Assembly: GCA_016839635.1 (NCBI GenBank)
Contig: JAEOTV010000054.1
Location: 1 to 46,479, forward strand
Length of the DNA: 46,479 bases
DNA from: Promethearchaeota archaeon
GTDB lineage: Archaea; Asgardarchaeota; Lokiarchaeia; Sigynarchaeales; SOKP01
Direction: 5' to 3'
Shown: one piece after another, positions 15,710 through 24,791 of the stretch
How positions within the stretch are numbered: the stretch's first letter is position 1
Layout of the letters: every line of letters starts with the position of its first letter
Position numbers and translations under genes: made by a program
Notes under the pieces: generated by a model
Seen by the model: only the letters and a program-made list of their open reading frames with translations
What the model was told of the DNA's origin: nothing
The model's database searches: none

Positions 15710-16749
15710 TTTCTACCTTTGTCACATGTGTTGATATTTATGATTTGCTTTATTACTGATTTTGGTAAATTAGTTTGATTACCTTCTTTCAAAGCATAAA
15801 TTTTCGTCAAGATAAGAAGTTCAGGTTGTTTAAATCCATTAATATTAGTCCAACCTTTTGATTCTCCTGATTCAATACAGATAAAAAATGGTGATTTTTT
15901 GCGTTTAAGGCATGTGGGATCCTTACATTTTTCACAAACTTGAGGGTAGTAATAAACATTGCCATTTTTGAGGTATATTGTAAATGTGCCAAATTTTTTG
16001 TTTTTAACTTTAATCCAATTCTCAGATTCAAAATCTACATTAAGTCTTGATTTCAATATATACTTACTCAATTTTTCTGTATTTATCGTTACGTTGACAT
16101 TTACATCACGATTTTCAGGTTCAAAATATTCGTAACATTCATCTGTGATATCATCATTTTCAAAAAGGAGAGCTAAAGGAATAAAATCTATGAAATAAAT
16201 ATTTTCTAATTCCTTGTATTTAGTACGCTTCAATGAAATTGAGCAAATTTGATTTAGAATTTCTATATCCTCAAATATTTCATTAATCTGGATTTGATTT
16301 GATTTGATGATTGAATTAAATTTATCATTTTTAAAATATTTATTAAATATATCCTCTTTAGTGTATTTTTCAAGGATTATACAAAATAGAATGGTTACTG
16401 ATGAAATTCGCGCTTGTATTTCTTTAAAATATTGTAATATTTGGTCTACTTTTGTTTCCGAAATAAAAATTATAATAGCCTCGGCCCCATTATAAAAAAT
16501 TGTACGTAAATAAGATCTTGGTTGCCTGCAATCAATATTCCATAAAAGAAATTCAAATTTTTCATTTTTTTTAAAGAAAAAATCAATTTTGCTTATGTTT
16601 ACGCCAATATTTCGTTTATTCTCGAATGGTAGACTATTTGAACTTAGTTTTTTTTGAAACTCATCCTTATAATTTTCAGTTCCACCTAAAACACATACCT
16701 TTTTCTTTAATACAAATCTTTCTTGAAGTGGAATTTCTAATGAATTCAT
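15706..16749 (-). CDS. Degenerate GTPase-fold protein with C-terminal zinc-ribbon-like cysteines
   Basis: Protein of 347 residues not matched to a named family. The first ~130 residues read like a Ras-type G domain whose motifs have decayed. The P-loop position is GGTENYKDE (22-30), where GxxxxGK[ST] is expected. G3 is WNIDCRQ (70-76) in place of WDTAGQE, followed by the Rab-like pattern YNGAEAIIIFISET. G4 is EKYT (127-130) in place of NKxD. The alternating strand pattern (FEFLLWNI, AIIIFIS, VTILFCIILE) is kept. The C-terminal part has C-x2-C-x4-C-x9-C (VCEKCKDPTC, then FFIC), likely a metal site. It overlaps yjbQ by four bases. Nucleotide binding is doubtful; a scaffold role is an inference. 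Confidence 0.6.
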   Translation of the reverse strand: MNSLEIPLQERFVLKKKVCVLGGTENYKDEFQKKLSSNSLPFENKRNIGVNISKIDFFFKKNEKFEFLLWNIDCRQPRSYLRTIFYNGAEAIIIFISETKVDQILQYFKEIQARISSVTILFCIILEKYTKEDIFNKYFKNDKFNSIIKSNQIQINEIFEDIEILNQICSISLKRTKYKELENIYFIDFIPLALLFENDDITDECYEYFEPENRDVNVNVTINTEKLSKYILKSRLNVDFESENWIKVKNKKFGTFTIYLKNGNVYYYPQVCEKCKDPTCLKRKKSPFFICIESGESKGWTNINGFKQPELLILTKIYALKEGNQTNLPKSVIKQIININTCDKGRK

Positions 16750-16875
16750 TCTGCCATCCTTTAATTATTAAAGAATATTGGCTAAATCTATTAAATAATA
16801 AATTTAATTATGAATTTTAATTTATTCATTTTAATATTGTCTAGTTTTCAACAATTTTAACTTATTGAACTAATT

Positions 16876-17298
16876 ATGAGTAAAAGATTAGAATCGTTTT
16901 ATAAAAAGATACATGACCCCAAATCAAAAATTCCGGAATATGTATCGATAATCATCAGACCGGGTAAAAAGTTAATTGATTTCAAAATAAAAAAAGAAGA
17001 TGTTAATATCCTAAAAGTAATGGCTCATGATCAAAAATCATCCGGATGGTTTTTACATTCTGTTCATATTCCGCTAAAAAACTTAGGTTTATCTTACAAA
17101 ACATCAGATAAAGAAATATTAGAATATTTATCTCAACCGGGTAAAATTACAAGTAGTAAGCCAACAAAAGATTATATTGAAAATTTACTAAGAAAATATA
17201 TAGATATCTTACCAGAAAAGAAAAAACATTTTTTTAAAACAGAACGGTTTAAAAAAAAGAAAGAATTTAAAACAGGGGCTCAATTAAAAGGTTTTTAA
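16876..17298 (+). CDS. Hypothetical basic protein
   Basis: Unrecognised 140-residue protein. The middle has alternating hydrophobic strands (EYVSIIIRPGKKLIDFKIKK, GWFLHSVHIPLKNLGLSY). The C-terminal third is strongly basic (EKKKHFFKTERFKKKKEF), suggesting contact with nucleic acid. No cysteines or membrane segment. The stop codon abuts the stop of the convergent tRNA-binding protein gene with no bases between. Neighbouring tRNA-related genes make an RNA-linked role possible but unproven. Confidence 0.65.
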   Translation: MSKRLESFYKKIHDPKSKIPEYVSIIIRPGKKLIDFKIKKEDVNILKVMAHDQKSSGWFLHSVHIPLKNLGLSYKTSDKEILEYLSQPGKITSSKPTKDYIENLLRKYIDILPEKKKHFFKTERFKKKKEFKTGAQLKGF

Positions 17299-17631
17299 CT
17301 ACTTTATTTTAGCTCCTAGGGGAACCGGTTTTTTATCGTCTATTTTTAATAAGAATGGTTCGTTATTAACATCAGCGGCTAGTAACATTCCATTGCTTTC
17401 CATCCCCATAATTTTCCGAGGTTTTAAATTAGTTAAAACTATAATTTTTTCGTTAACCAATTCTTCTTCGGTATAATATTTAGCAATTCCAGTGATTATT
17501 TGTCTTATGTCTTTTTCACCACAATCCACCATTAATTTATAGAGATTGTTTGATTTTGGAACTTTTTCACAGCTTCTAACTAGTCCAACTCGCATTTCTA
17601 ATTTTTCAAAATCTCTATATTCAATTATCAT
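17299..17631 (-). CDS. tRNA-binding OB-fold protein (MetRS beta-subunit / EMAP-like)
   Basis: Stand-alone tRNA-binding domain of 110 residues, related to the C-terminal domain of methionyl-tRNA synthetase and to EMAP II/Arc1p. Family motifs: FEKLEMRVGLV, IRQIITGIAKYYTEEEL, VLTNLKPRKIMGMESNGMLL and the C-terminal KPVPLGAKI. In archaea such proteins bind tRNA non-specifically and may act in trans with MetRS. The ATG at 17631 is chosen over the GTG at 17646 because GGTGAT then serves as ribosome site six bases upstream. The upstream trmI stop lies at 17639-17641, so the two genes form an operon. Confidence 0.88.
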   Translation of the reverse strand: MIIEYRDFEKLEMRVGLVRSCEKVPKSNNLYKLMVDCGEKDIRQIITGIAKYYTEEELVNEKIIVLTNLKPRKIMGMESNGMLLAADVNNEPFLLKIDDKKPVPLGAKIK

Positions 17632-17638
17632 ATATTCA

Positions 17639-18505
17639 TCACCCACTCAAAGGCATTCCATCCATACTAATTATCTCTTTTGATTTTGGTTTTTGCTCTC
17701 TATAAGGATTCTTAATATCCTTAATTTTCCTCCCAAATGTTAAATATCCTGTATGACCTATCATTCTTATTTCTGGTCGTGTAGCATTTTGCTTAACTTG
17801 CATTTTTCTTTTGATTAATTCATATGTGTTTACTTCAATAAAGTTTTGTTCTTTCATGGCCGAGACCGTTTTTTTAACTTGTTCAATGGTTGGAGAAAAA
17901 GATACAACTGTTCCACTATATTTTAGGTAATTCCTGATTTTCTCAATAGCATTCCAAGGAGTTGCCATATCTAATACAACAACATCTATATTTTTATGAT
18001 GAAGATCATCGTTTAAAATATCTCCATATTGAATTGTGACAACATCCTCTAATTCTGCTTTTTGTATGTTTAATTTAGCTCTTTTAATTGATTTTTCATT
18101 AATATCATATGAGTATATATGTCCATTTGGACGAACAAAATTGCCCAATATACATGTGAGTGCTCCAGAACCACAACCTGCTTCAATAATCACACTCTCA
18201 GGACCAACTCCTGAATATACTAAAATTAATCCAGTATCTTCAGGATAAATAATTTGAGTTTTCCGAGACATATGAAGAATATAATCGGATGGTAATGGTT
18301 TTAATACAAAGAACTTATAACCTTGAGTTTCATAAGGTTTGGAAAACACCACAGAACCAAAATTTTTACCAATAATATCGTCAAACTCAATTATTCCTCT
18401 ATGTGTATGAAAAGTACCACCAGATTTCACTTGGACTAACCATCTTCTTTTTTGATCAAGAATCAAAAAGATTAAACCATTTTCTTTAATTATTTCATTG
18501 CTCAT
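17639..18505 (-). CDS. trmI: tRNA (adenine-57/58-N1)-methyltransferase
   Basis: SAM-dependent enzyme that methylates A57/A58 in the T-loop of archaeal tRNAs. It has 288 residues: an N-terminal beta-barrel-like domain (GGTFHTHRGIIEFDDIIG), then a Rossmann methyltransferase domain with motif I EAGCGSGALT near 109, motif II YSYDIN and the catalytic-region LDMATPW near 180. IRMIGHTGYLTFGRK near the C-terminus is typical of the family. Co-transcribed with the downstream tRNA-binding protein. Identification is firm; A57 versus A58 preference cannot be read from sequence. Confidence 0.93.
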   Translation of the reverse strand: MSNEIIKENGLIFLILDQKRRWLVQVKSGGTFHTHRGIIEFDDIIGKNFGSVVFSKPYETQGYKFFVLKPLPSDYILHMSRKTQIIYPEDTGLILVYSGVGPESVIIEAGCGSGALTCILGNFVRPNGHIYSYDINEKSIKRAKLNIQKAELEDVVTIQYGDILNDDLHHKNIDVVVLDMATPWNAIEKIRNYLKYSGTVVSFSPTIEQVKKTVSAMKEQNFIEVNTYELIKRKMQVKQNATRPEIRMIGHTGYLTFGRKIKDIKNPYREQKPKSKEIISMDGMPLSG

Positions 18506-18675
18506 ATTAAGTTCTGTCTTTTTTCATTTCAAGTGTATCATTATCTTTAATTTTTAATAAGAAAGCTTTCTTTAATTATTAATTTATTTACGAAAATATA
18601 TAAAAAATATACAACTCTCATTAATATTATTCTTATAAATATCTTTATTATAAATCCTCTTAAATGAATTAATTT

Positions 18676-19593
18676 ATGAGTAAAGAAAGAAACCAGAATA
18701 CTTATACGTCCCGAACATCTTTTAGAGATCTTCAGTATCAGATTGAAGATTTACGGCAAAAAAGAGATGAATTAAATCAAAAGACAAAAAAATTCATTAA
18801 TGATCTTCAAGAAATTGATATAGAAATTGCAAATTCGTTAAAAATTGCTAAGGAGAAGTACAAAAAGAAGAGAGACTATTGGAATAATAAAGTTAAACAA
18901 TTAAAAGAAAAAAAAATCGAATATAAAACTCTGTTAGAAAATTTAATTGAGGATAAGAATAGAAAACACAAAAAAGGCAAAAATATAAAGGGCAATAAAG
19001 AACATCTCTCTATAAAACAAATAGAACGCAAAATAGAAAATCTGGAGAGAAGGATTGAAACAGAAAAACTCGAAATAAATGAAGAAAATACAATAATTGA
19101 CAAAATAAGAGAATTAGCCGCTATGAAACAAGAATATTTATCGGAGCAAAAAAATAATGATCTTTTCATAATCGAGAGAAAAATTGAGATAGTAAAGATA
19201 AATCTTAATAAAATCTATGAACAATTAAACAAATGGTCAGATAAATCCCAAGAAAATCATTCTAAAATGTTACAAGAGTTCCAGAATGTAGACAAACTAA
19301 AAGGAGATAAAAGAAAACTTGAAGAAGATCTAATTGAGAATAAGAAAACAGCTGATCGTTATCATGAGCAATACTTGAAATTAATGAATCAAAGTAAAAA
19401 GAGGTACAAAGGTAAGAAACCTTACAAACCAGGAAAAATATCTTCAGAAAAATTCAATGAAAGAACAAAAAAGAATCAAATGATAGAACAAATGAAAAAG
19501 CAACAACTAGAGACAGCTTTAGAAAAACAAAAAGCTGGCAAAAAATTAAATCTATTTGAAGCCAGACTAATTCTTGAAAAATCTAAAGATTAA
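18676..19593 (+). CDS. Archaeal coiled-coil protein (COG1340-like)
   Basis: Long, almost entirely helical protein of 305 residues with extended heptad-like coiled coil over residues ~10-230 and a basic C-terminal part (KKRYKGKKPYKPGKISSEKF) before a short helix (KKLNLFEARLILEKSKD). Composition and layout match the archaeal COG1340 coiled-coil proteins, whose function is not settled. Two TATA-like elements (18633-18640, 18645-18654) precede the ATG; the nearer is about 26 bases away and no ribosome site is seen, so the message may be leaderless. Appears monocistronic. Confidence 0.8.
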   Translation: MSKERNQNTYTSRTSFRDLQYQIEDLRQKRDELNQKTKKFINDLQEIDIEIANSLKIAKEKYKKKRDYWNNKVKQLKEKKIEYKTLLENLIEDKNRKHKKGKNIKGNKEHLSIKQIERKIENLERRIETEKLEINEENTIIDKIRELAAMKQEYLSEQKNNDLFIIERKIEIVKINLNKIYEQLNKWSDKSQENHSKMLQEFQNVDKLKGDKRKLEEDLIENKKTADRYHEQYLKLMNQSKKRYKGKKPYKPGKISSEKFNERTKKNQMIEQMKKQQLETALEKQKAGKKLNLFEARLILEKSKD

Positions 19594-19766
19594 AAACTAT
19601 TGGTATTTATATTATTTTCATCCTTACTATCTATTTGTAGATTACTTCTGTATTTCTGGTTTTTTTAGTAAAATTTACCTATATATTGCGATATCTGAAA
19701 TTTTAAAAAAATTGAAAAGTTATTATTTAACTATCGTTTAAAATTAATGGAAAGGATTGATTAAAT

Positions 19767-21095
19767 ATGAAGAAAAAACTAAGTGAAATCCGAAATCTTT
19801 TACAAGAACATCATGAATGGTTCCAAAAATCAATTCCTCTAATTGCTTCTGAAAACATTACTAGCCCAGCAGTTGATGAAGCATGTGCTTCCGATTTCTC
19901 ACATCGCTATGCAGAAGGATGGAGTGGGCAAAGAGTTTATGCAGGATGCAGTTATATTGATAAAATTGAGGATATTTGTATGGAACTTACTAAACAATAC
20001 TTTGATTGTATTCATGCCGACGTAAGACCTATATCGGGGGTTGTAGCCAATCTTGTTATGTATAATGCATTTACTTCAGATAATAATGGTAAAATGTGTT
20101 GTATGTCTATTGTTCGGGGTGGTCATATTTCACATGGTCCAAGGTTTGCAAAAAGTGGGAGAGAGATTTTTGGAACTGCTGGAACAACAAGAGGATTAAA
20201 TGTTGAATATTTAGCGTTTGATAATGATGAAATGAATCTTGATATTGATGCTTCAGCAAAAATTATCAGAGAATTTGAACCTGAATTGGTTTTATTTGGT
20301 GGTTCTGTATTTTTATTTCCGCACCCTGTTAAAGAGCTTGGTGAAGTTGCGAAAGAAGTTGGAGCATATGTGGGTTATGATGCTGCTCATGTTGCTGGTT
20401 TGATTGGCTCAGGATATTTTCAAGACCCATTAAGAGAAGGAGCAGATGCTATGACGATGAGTACCCATAAAACACTTCCAGGGCCTCAACATGGGACATT
20501 AGTATCAAATAGAGAAGACTTAATTGAAAAATTAAGAGCTTGTGCTTTTCCAGCTTTATTATCTAACCATCATCTTCATAATGTCGCTGGTTTGGCTGTT
20601 TCCTTAGCTGAAATGCTAGAATTTGGAAAAGATTATCACAAAAATGTTATTGAAAATGCAAAAGCACTTGCGGAAGCATTATCTGATCAAGGTCTCAAAG
20701 TATTGATGGAACATAAAGGTTTTACAGAATCTCATCAAATTGTGGTTGATATTACTGAATTTGAGAAATCTATTGGCTTGGGTGGAGACATTGAAAAATT
20801 ATTAGAAGAAGCTAATATAATCCTTAATCGTAATCTTTTACCATATGATATTGCTCAGGGTAGGCATTATCAGAATCCAGGTGGTTTAAGAATGGGGACT
20901 TCTGAAGTTACAAGACTCGGAATGGGTAAAAGTGAAATGAACGATATTGCGGTTTTTTTTAAGAAATTGATAATTGAAAAGAAAGATCCTAAAAAGGTAA
21001 AAAATGAAGTAGCCGAATTTCGAAAAGATTTCCAAGAAATAAAATATTGTTTTCAGCCTCAAAATAAAGCATATGAATATTTGAAGTTTTACTAA
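19767..21095 (+). CDS. glyA: Serine hydroxymethyltransferase, archaeal type
   Basis: PLP enzyme converting serine and glycine, transferring a one-carbon unit to a folate or tetrahydromethanopterin-type carrier. It has 442 residues. The PLP-binding lysine lies in MSTHKTLPGPQHGT near residue 235. Other family features are SENITSPAVDEA, YAEGWSGQRVYAGC, VRPISGVVANL and the VGYDAAHVAGLI Asp-His pair. The STHKTLPGPQ form of the active-site segment is the archaeal variant. An AAGGATTGA ribosome site precedes the ATG. Monocistronic, ahead of the rpo3-ribosomal protein cluster. Confidence 0.95.
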   Translation: MKKKLSEIRNLLQEHHEWFQKSIPLIASENITSPAVDEACASDFSHRYAEGWSGQRVYAGCSYIDKIEDICMELTKQYFDCIHADVRPISGVVANLVMYNAFTSDNNGKMCCMSIVRGGHISHGPRFAKSGREIFGTAGTTRGLNVEYLAFDNDEMNLDIDASAKIIREFEPELVLFGGSVFLFPHPVKELGEVAKEVGAYVGYDAAHVAGLIGSGYFQDPLREGADAMTMSTHKTLPGPQHGTLVSNREDLIEKLRACAFPALLSNHHLHNVAGLAVSLAEMLEFGKDYHKNVIENAKALAEALSDQGLKVLMEHKGFTESHQIVVDITEFEKSIGLGGDIEKLLEEANIILNRNLLPYDIAQGRHYQNPGGLRMGTSEVTRLGMGKSEMNDIAVFFKKLIIEKKDPKKVKNEVAEFRKDFQEIKYCFQPQNKAYEYLKFY

Positions 21096-21200
21096 TTATA
21101 AATATTCTTATTTTTTCTTTTGAACAATAAAACTTATCTAAAATGATAGATTTTTTAATTTAATCGAATTTTATGTTGAAAATTAATATCTTATATCATT

Positions 21201-22034
21201 ATGAGTCTCGAAATTATTGAAAGAACAAAGTACAATTTAAAGTTTGTTGTTGAAAATATATCGATTGAGATGGCAAATGCTATTCGTAGAATTATAATTT
21301 CTGAGATACCTGTTATGGCTATTGATGAAGTCATTATTTTAAAGAATGATTCCCCATTATATGACGAAATTATTGCACATAGGCTTTCAATGATCCCATT
21401 AACCACAGATTTGGATACATATAAACTTCCTCGTGAATGTGAATGCGGCGGATATGGATGTCCTCTTTGCCAAGTATCTTTAACATGTGAGGTTACAAAT
21501 ACAACCAATACTCCAATGGAAATTTATTCTAGAGATTTAATTTCAAATGATCCTAAAATAGTGCCTGTAGAACCAAATATTCCATTAGTAAAAATAGATA
21601 AGAATGATAAAGTGATAATTGAAGCGTATGCTGTATTAGGAATAGCAAAACAACATGTTAAATGGCAAGCAGTCTCAAATATTTTCTATCGATTTTATCC
21701 TCAGGTAGATTTCGATGATTCGAAATGTGCAAAATGCCCAGATAGGTGTATCGTTTCAAGAATGTGTCCAGAAGGATTATATGACTTTTCCAATAAAAAA
21801 ACTCCAATATTATTAGAAGACTATTGGAAAACTTGCACACTTTGTAATTCTTGCCAAGATAATTGTCCAGAAGAAGCTATAAAAGTATCTTGGAATAAAA
21901 ACCGTTATATTTTTTCAATCGAGAGTGATGGAGTTCTTGAGTTTGATGTAATTTTGAAGAAATCATTTGAGATTTTCCTAGAAAAAATTGATGAATTTGT
22001 TGAAAAACTTGGAGAAGTAGAGATAGAATCGTGA
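21201..22034 (+). CDS. rpo3: DNA-directed RNA polymerase subunit Rpo3 (RpoD) with ferredoxin domain
   Basis: Homologue of bacterial alpha and eukaryotic RPB3/RPAC1, a scaffold for RNA polymerase assembly. It has 277 residues. The N-terminal dimerisation domain starts IIERTKYNLKFVVENISIEM and contains NAIRRIIISEIPVMAIDEV. A second cysteine set (CECGGYGCPLC) sits near 81. An inserted ferredoxin domain carries CAKCPDRC...MCP near 176-189 and CTLCNSCQDNCP near 213-224, giving two [4Fe-4S]-type motifs as in several archaeal Rpo3 proteins. First gene of a cluster with eL18, uL13 and uS9. Confidence 0.95.
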   Translation: MSLEIIERTKYNLKFVVENISIEMANAIRRIIISEIPVMAIDEVIILKNDSPLYDEIIAHRLSMIPLTTDLDTYKLPRECECGGYGCPLCQVSLTCEVTNTTNTPMEIYSRDLISNDPKIVPVEPNIPLVKIDKNDKVIIEAYAVLGIAKQHVKWQAVSNIFYRFYPQVDFDDSKCAKCPDRCIVSRMCPEGLYDFSNKKTPILLEDYWKTCTLCNSCQDNCPEEAIKVSWNKNRYIFSIESDGVLEFDVILKKSFEIFLEKIDEFVEKLGEVEIES

Positions 22035-22104
22035 ATTATCAAAAAATTATTAAAATATTATAAATTTAAAATATCAGAATTAATGATTTAGAGCGTTTTT
22101 TTAC

Positions 22105-22461
22105 ATGTCTCATAAAGTAACAGGACCAGCAAATTTTTACGTAAGAAAATTAATAAGAGATTTATGGAAAACAAAGATAAAAATATGGAAAACTGTCTCA
22201 AAAGCCCTAAGTGGCCCAAGAAGGAATAGAGTTAAAGCAAATTTATATCATATAAATAAGAATACAAAAAAGGGAGATATTATTGTTGTTCCAGGAAAAA
22301 TCTTAGGGATAGGTGAGTTAGATCACACTCTCACCATTGCATGCTTAGAATATTCAAAATCTGCTAAAAAAAAAGTTGAATCATCGGGAAGTAAATTAAT
22401 CTCTATTGAGGAATTAGTAGAACAAAATCCTAAGGGAAGTGGAGTAAAAATAATAAATTAA
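22105..22461 (+). CDS. rpl18e: Ribosomal protein eL18
   Basis: Large-subunit ribosomal protein shared by archaea and eukaryotes. It has 118 residues, normal for archaea. Typical segments are FYVRKLIRDLWKTKIKIWKT, LSGPRRNRVKANLY and the conserved DIIVVPGKILGIGELDHTLT. The gene lies 70 bases after rpo3 and 33 bases before rpl13, the standard archaeal order. Confidence 0.95.
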   Translation: MSHKVTGPANFYVRKLIRDLWKTKIKIWKTVSKALSGPRRNRVKANLYHINKNTKKGDIIVVPGKILGIGELDHTLTIACLEYSKSAKKKVESSGSKLISIEELVEQNPKGSGVKIIN

Positions 22462-22494
22462 AATACCAAAAAAAAATTTTAATGTGATTTGACT

Positions 22495-22968
22495 ATGTTA
22501 ATCGAATATCAACTATATGATGCAACAGACAAAATATTAGGTAGGTTCTGTTCTTTAATTGCTAAGAAAGCTCTTTTAGGAGAGTATATAGTTATAATTA
22601 ATGCAAAGAATGCAATTATTAGCGGAAAAAAAGAAGATATTCATGAAAAATATTTAGCAAAATTGGAAATATCAACAGCTACTAATCCACGTAGAGGACC
22701 ATTTCATGAAAGAAGACCAGATAATTTTATGAGAAGAGTGATAAAACAAATGTTACCAAGAAAAAAATTAAGAGGAAAAGAAGCTATAAAAAGAGTTCAT
22801 ATTTATATCTCAGATATACCGGAACGATTTAAAAATAAGTATCAAAGATTAGTCCCTAATGAAATAAATAACATAGATAAAAAGCGACTTTCATATTTCA
22901 ACAGATATATTACCTTAGAAAATTTATGTCAAAGAATAGGTTGGAAAAAAAGCGGAATTGAGGTGTAA
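22495..22968 (+). CDS. rpl13: Ribosomal protein uL13
   Basis: Universal large-subunit protein, 157 residues from the ATG at 22495. An in-frame TTG at 22489 is less likely, because GTGAT at 22484-22488 is spaced for the ATG. Family features: LYDATDKILGRFCSLIAKKA, VIINAKNAIISGKKEDI, the basic NPRRGPFHERRPDN segment and MLPRKKLRGKEAIKRVHIY. Embedded in the ribosomal cluster and followed after three bases by rps9. Confidence 0.95.
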   Translation: MLIEYQLYDATDKILGRFCSLIAKKALLGEYIVIINAKNAIISGKKEDIHEKYLAKLEISTATNPRRGPFHERRPDNFMRRVIKQMLPRKKLRGKEAIKRVHIYISDIPERFKNKYQRLVPNEINNIDKKRLSYFNRYITLENLCQRIGWKKSGIEV

Positions 22969-22971
22969 AAA

Positions 22972-23382
22972 ATGTCAATGAAAGTAATTCAAGCATCAGG
23001 AAAAAGGAAATCTGCTATAGCAAGAGCAGTTTTAAAGCATCCAGCAAAAGGCCAAGTAAAGATAAATAATGTTGTTTTACAATTATATGAACCTGAAATC
23101 GCAAGATTGAGAATTCAAGAGGTCCTTGAAATTATCAGTCATCCTAAACTCGAAAAATGTGACATTAATGTTAAAGTTAAAGGCGGTGGGATTATGGGTC
23201 AAACAGATGCAGTTCGAATAGCTATTGCTAAATCTATTAATAAATTTATTGGTACAAAAACAATTGAAAAATCTTTTAGAGAATACGACGATTCTCTATT
23301 ATCTGGTGATAGTAGAAGAACAGAACCAAAGAAATTTGGTGGAAAAAAGGCAAGGGCTCGACGTCAAAAATCATTTAGATAA
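22972..23382 (+). CDS. rps9: Ribosomal protein uS9
   Basis: Universal small-subunit protein of 136 residues whose basic C-terminal tail reaches the P-site tRNA. Typical sequence: QASGKRKSAIARAVLKH, VKGGGIMGQTDAVRIAIAKS, DSRRTEPKKFGGKKARARRQ and the terminal KSFR. GAGGTG six bases upstream supports the ATG at 22972; a second ATG two codons later is possible. Last gene of the cluster. In many archaea rpo10 (RpoN) follows, but here the convergent aroA begins instead. Confidence 0.95.
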   Translation: MSMKVIQASGKRKSAIARAVLKHPAKGQVKINNVVLQLYEPEIARLRIQEVLEIISHPKLEKCDINVKVKGGGIMGQTDAVRIAIAKSINKFIGTKTIEKSFREYDDSLLSGDSRRTEPKKFGGKKARARRQKSFR

Positions 23383-23393
23383 TTTAATAAGGG

Positions 23394-24710
23394 TTAAACT
23401 ATCTCTATTTGGACACCTAATTCTTTCAAATCTTTAAAAAAGGAAGGATATGAATCTTTTACAATATCACTTCTTTGCATATATGAACTTGAATCTGCAT
23501 ATAAAGCGGCTATAGTACATGCCATTGCAATTCTATGATCGTTATTATGATTTATTGTAATTCCGTTGAGTTTATCGCAATGGAATATTGTTAATTTATC
23601 ATCTTCTTCAATAACTTTAACTCCCATCTTCTTTAATTCTCTAGTAATGGTGGTTATTCTATCAGTTTCTTTTAATCGTAGATTAGATATATTATAAAGA
23701 ATGGTTTTTCCTTCGGCAAAAGCACCAACAACAGATAATATTGGAAACAAATCTGGAATATCGGTGCAATCAAGTTCAATTCCTTTTAATAAATTTCCTG
23801 TTGAGTCTCCATTTATGATAACTTGATTGAGATCTTTATTAATTTTGATATTTGCTCCCATCCTCTCTAGAATCTCAACAATCCTTTTGTCTCCTTGTTT
23901 ATTTTTAATATTAAGATTATTTATTATTACTGATGATGGTTTTTTTGACAATACTGCTGCCACAATGATATTTGCAGCAGAAGAAAAATCACCAGGTATT
24001 TCGTAAGATTGAGATCGATAATTTTGTTCATTGGTTACGTAAAATTTTCCAGTTTCGAAATTAGCTTGTATATTTATTCCAAATGCTTCTAATACGTCCA
24101 ATGTGATTTCTACAAATGGTTTAGAGACTAATGGAGAGGTAAGTTCTATTTCGATATAATCTTCTTTTTTACATTTTAATAAAGGACATAATACAAGTAA
24201 TGCAGTTAAAAACTGGGAGCTTAAATCTCCTTGAACTTGAACTTTATCACATAATTCGCTAGTCCGTTTAATTTTAAGTTTTTTATTTGATAAAATGAAA
24301 TCCGCACCTAATTGTTGTAATGAATTTAATAAAGGTTGTATGGGTCTTTTAAGTTTTAAAAAATCTCCTTTTAATGTGAGACCTCCTTTAATTATCAAAC
24401 TTAAAGCACTGAAGATTCTTAACGTCGTACCAGAATTCCCACAATCAAAAGGTTTTTTAATTGGTTTGTATGCATCTTTATTGCGTTTGACAATATATGT
24501 ATTATCACTTCTTTTTAGAATTTTAACTCCTAATAAATTTAGGATCTTTAGCGTAAAAGTTATATCTCCACTCGTTAGGGGATTTTTAATTATTGAAATA
24601 CCTTCAGCAAGACTAGCGGCAATAAAAGCTCTATGTGAATAGCTTTTAGATCCTGGTGCTATGATCTTACCATTTAGACTGCTAGTTATTGGATTAATTT
24701 TCAAATTCAT
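23394..24710 (-). CDS. aroA: 3-phosphoshikimate 1-carboxyvinyltransferase (EPSP synthase)
   Basis: Sixth enzyme of the shikimate pathway, transferring an enolpyruvyl group from PEP to shikimate 3-phosphate. It has 438 residues, full length. Motifs: APGSKSYSHRAFIAASLAEG (near 18-37), FDCGNSGTTLRIFSAL, GDLSSQFLTALL, PGDFSSAANIIVAA, the catalytic LDCTDIPDLFP region, and LRLKETDRI with NHNNDHRIAMA near the C-terminus. It lies head-to-head with aroC, so the two pathway genes share an 81-bp divergent control region. Confidence 0.96.
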   Translation of the reverse strand: MNLKINPITSSLNGKIIAPGSKSYSHRAFIAASLAEGISIIKNPLTSGDITFTLKILNLLGVKILKRSDNTYIVKRNKDAYKPIKKPFDCGNSGTTLRIFSALSLIIKGGLTLKGDFLKLKRPIQPLLNSLQQLGADFILSNKKLKIKRTSELCDKVQVQGDLSSQFLTALLVLCPLLKCKKEDYIEIELTSPLVSKPFVEITLDVLEAFGINIQANFETGKFYVTNEQNYRSQSYEIPGDFSSAANIIVAAVLSKKPSSVIINNLNIKNKQGDKRIVEILERMGANIKINKDLNQVIINGDSTGNLLKGIELDCTDIPDLFPILSVVGAFAEGKTILYNISNLRLKETDRITTITRELKKMGVKVIEEDDKLTIFHCDKLNGITINHNNDHRIAMACTIAALYADSSSYMQRSDIVKDSYPSFFKDLKELGVQIEIV

Positions 24711-24791
24711 TAAGTAATAAATAGAAAGTAATAGATATAATATTAATTAAATAATCTTGATAGACTATTGTTATATTAATCCATATCAGCC

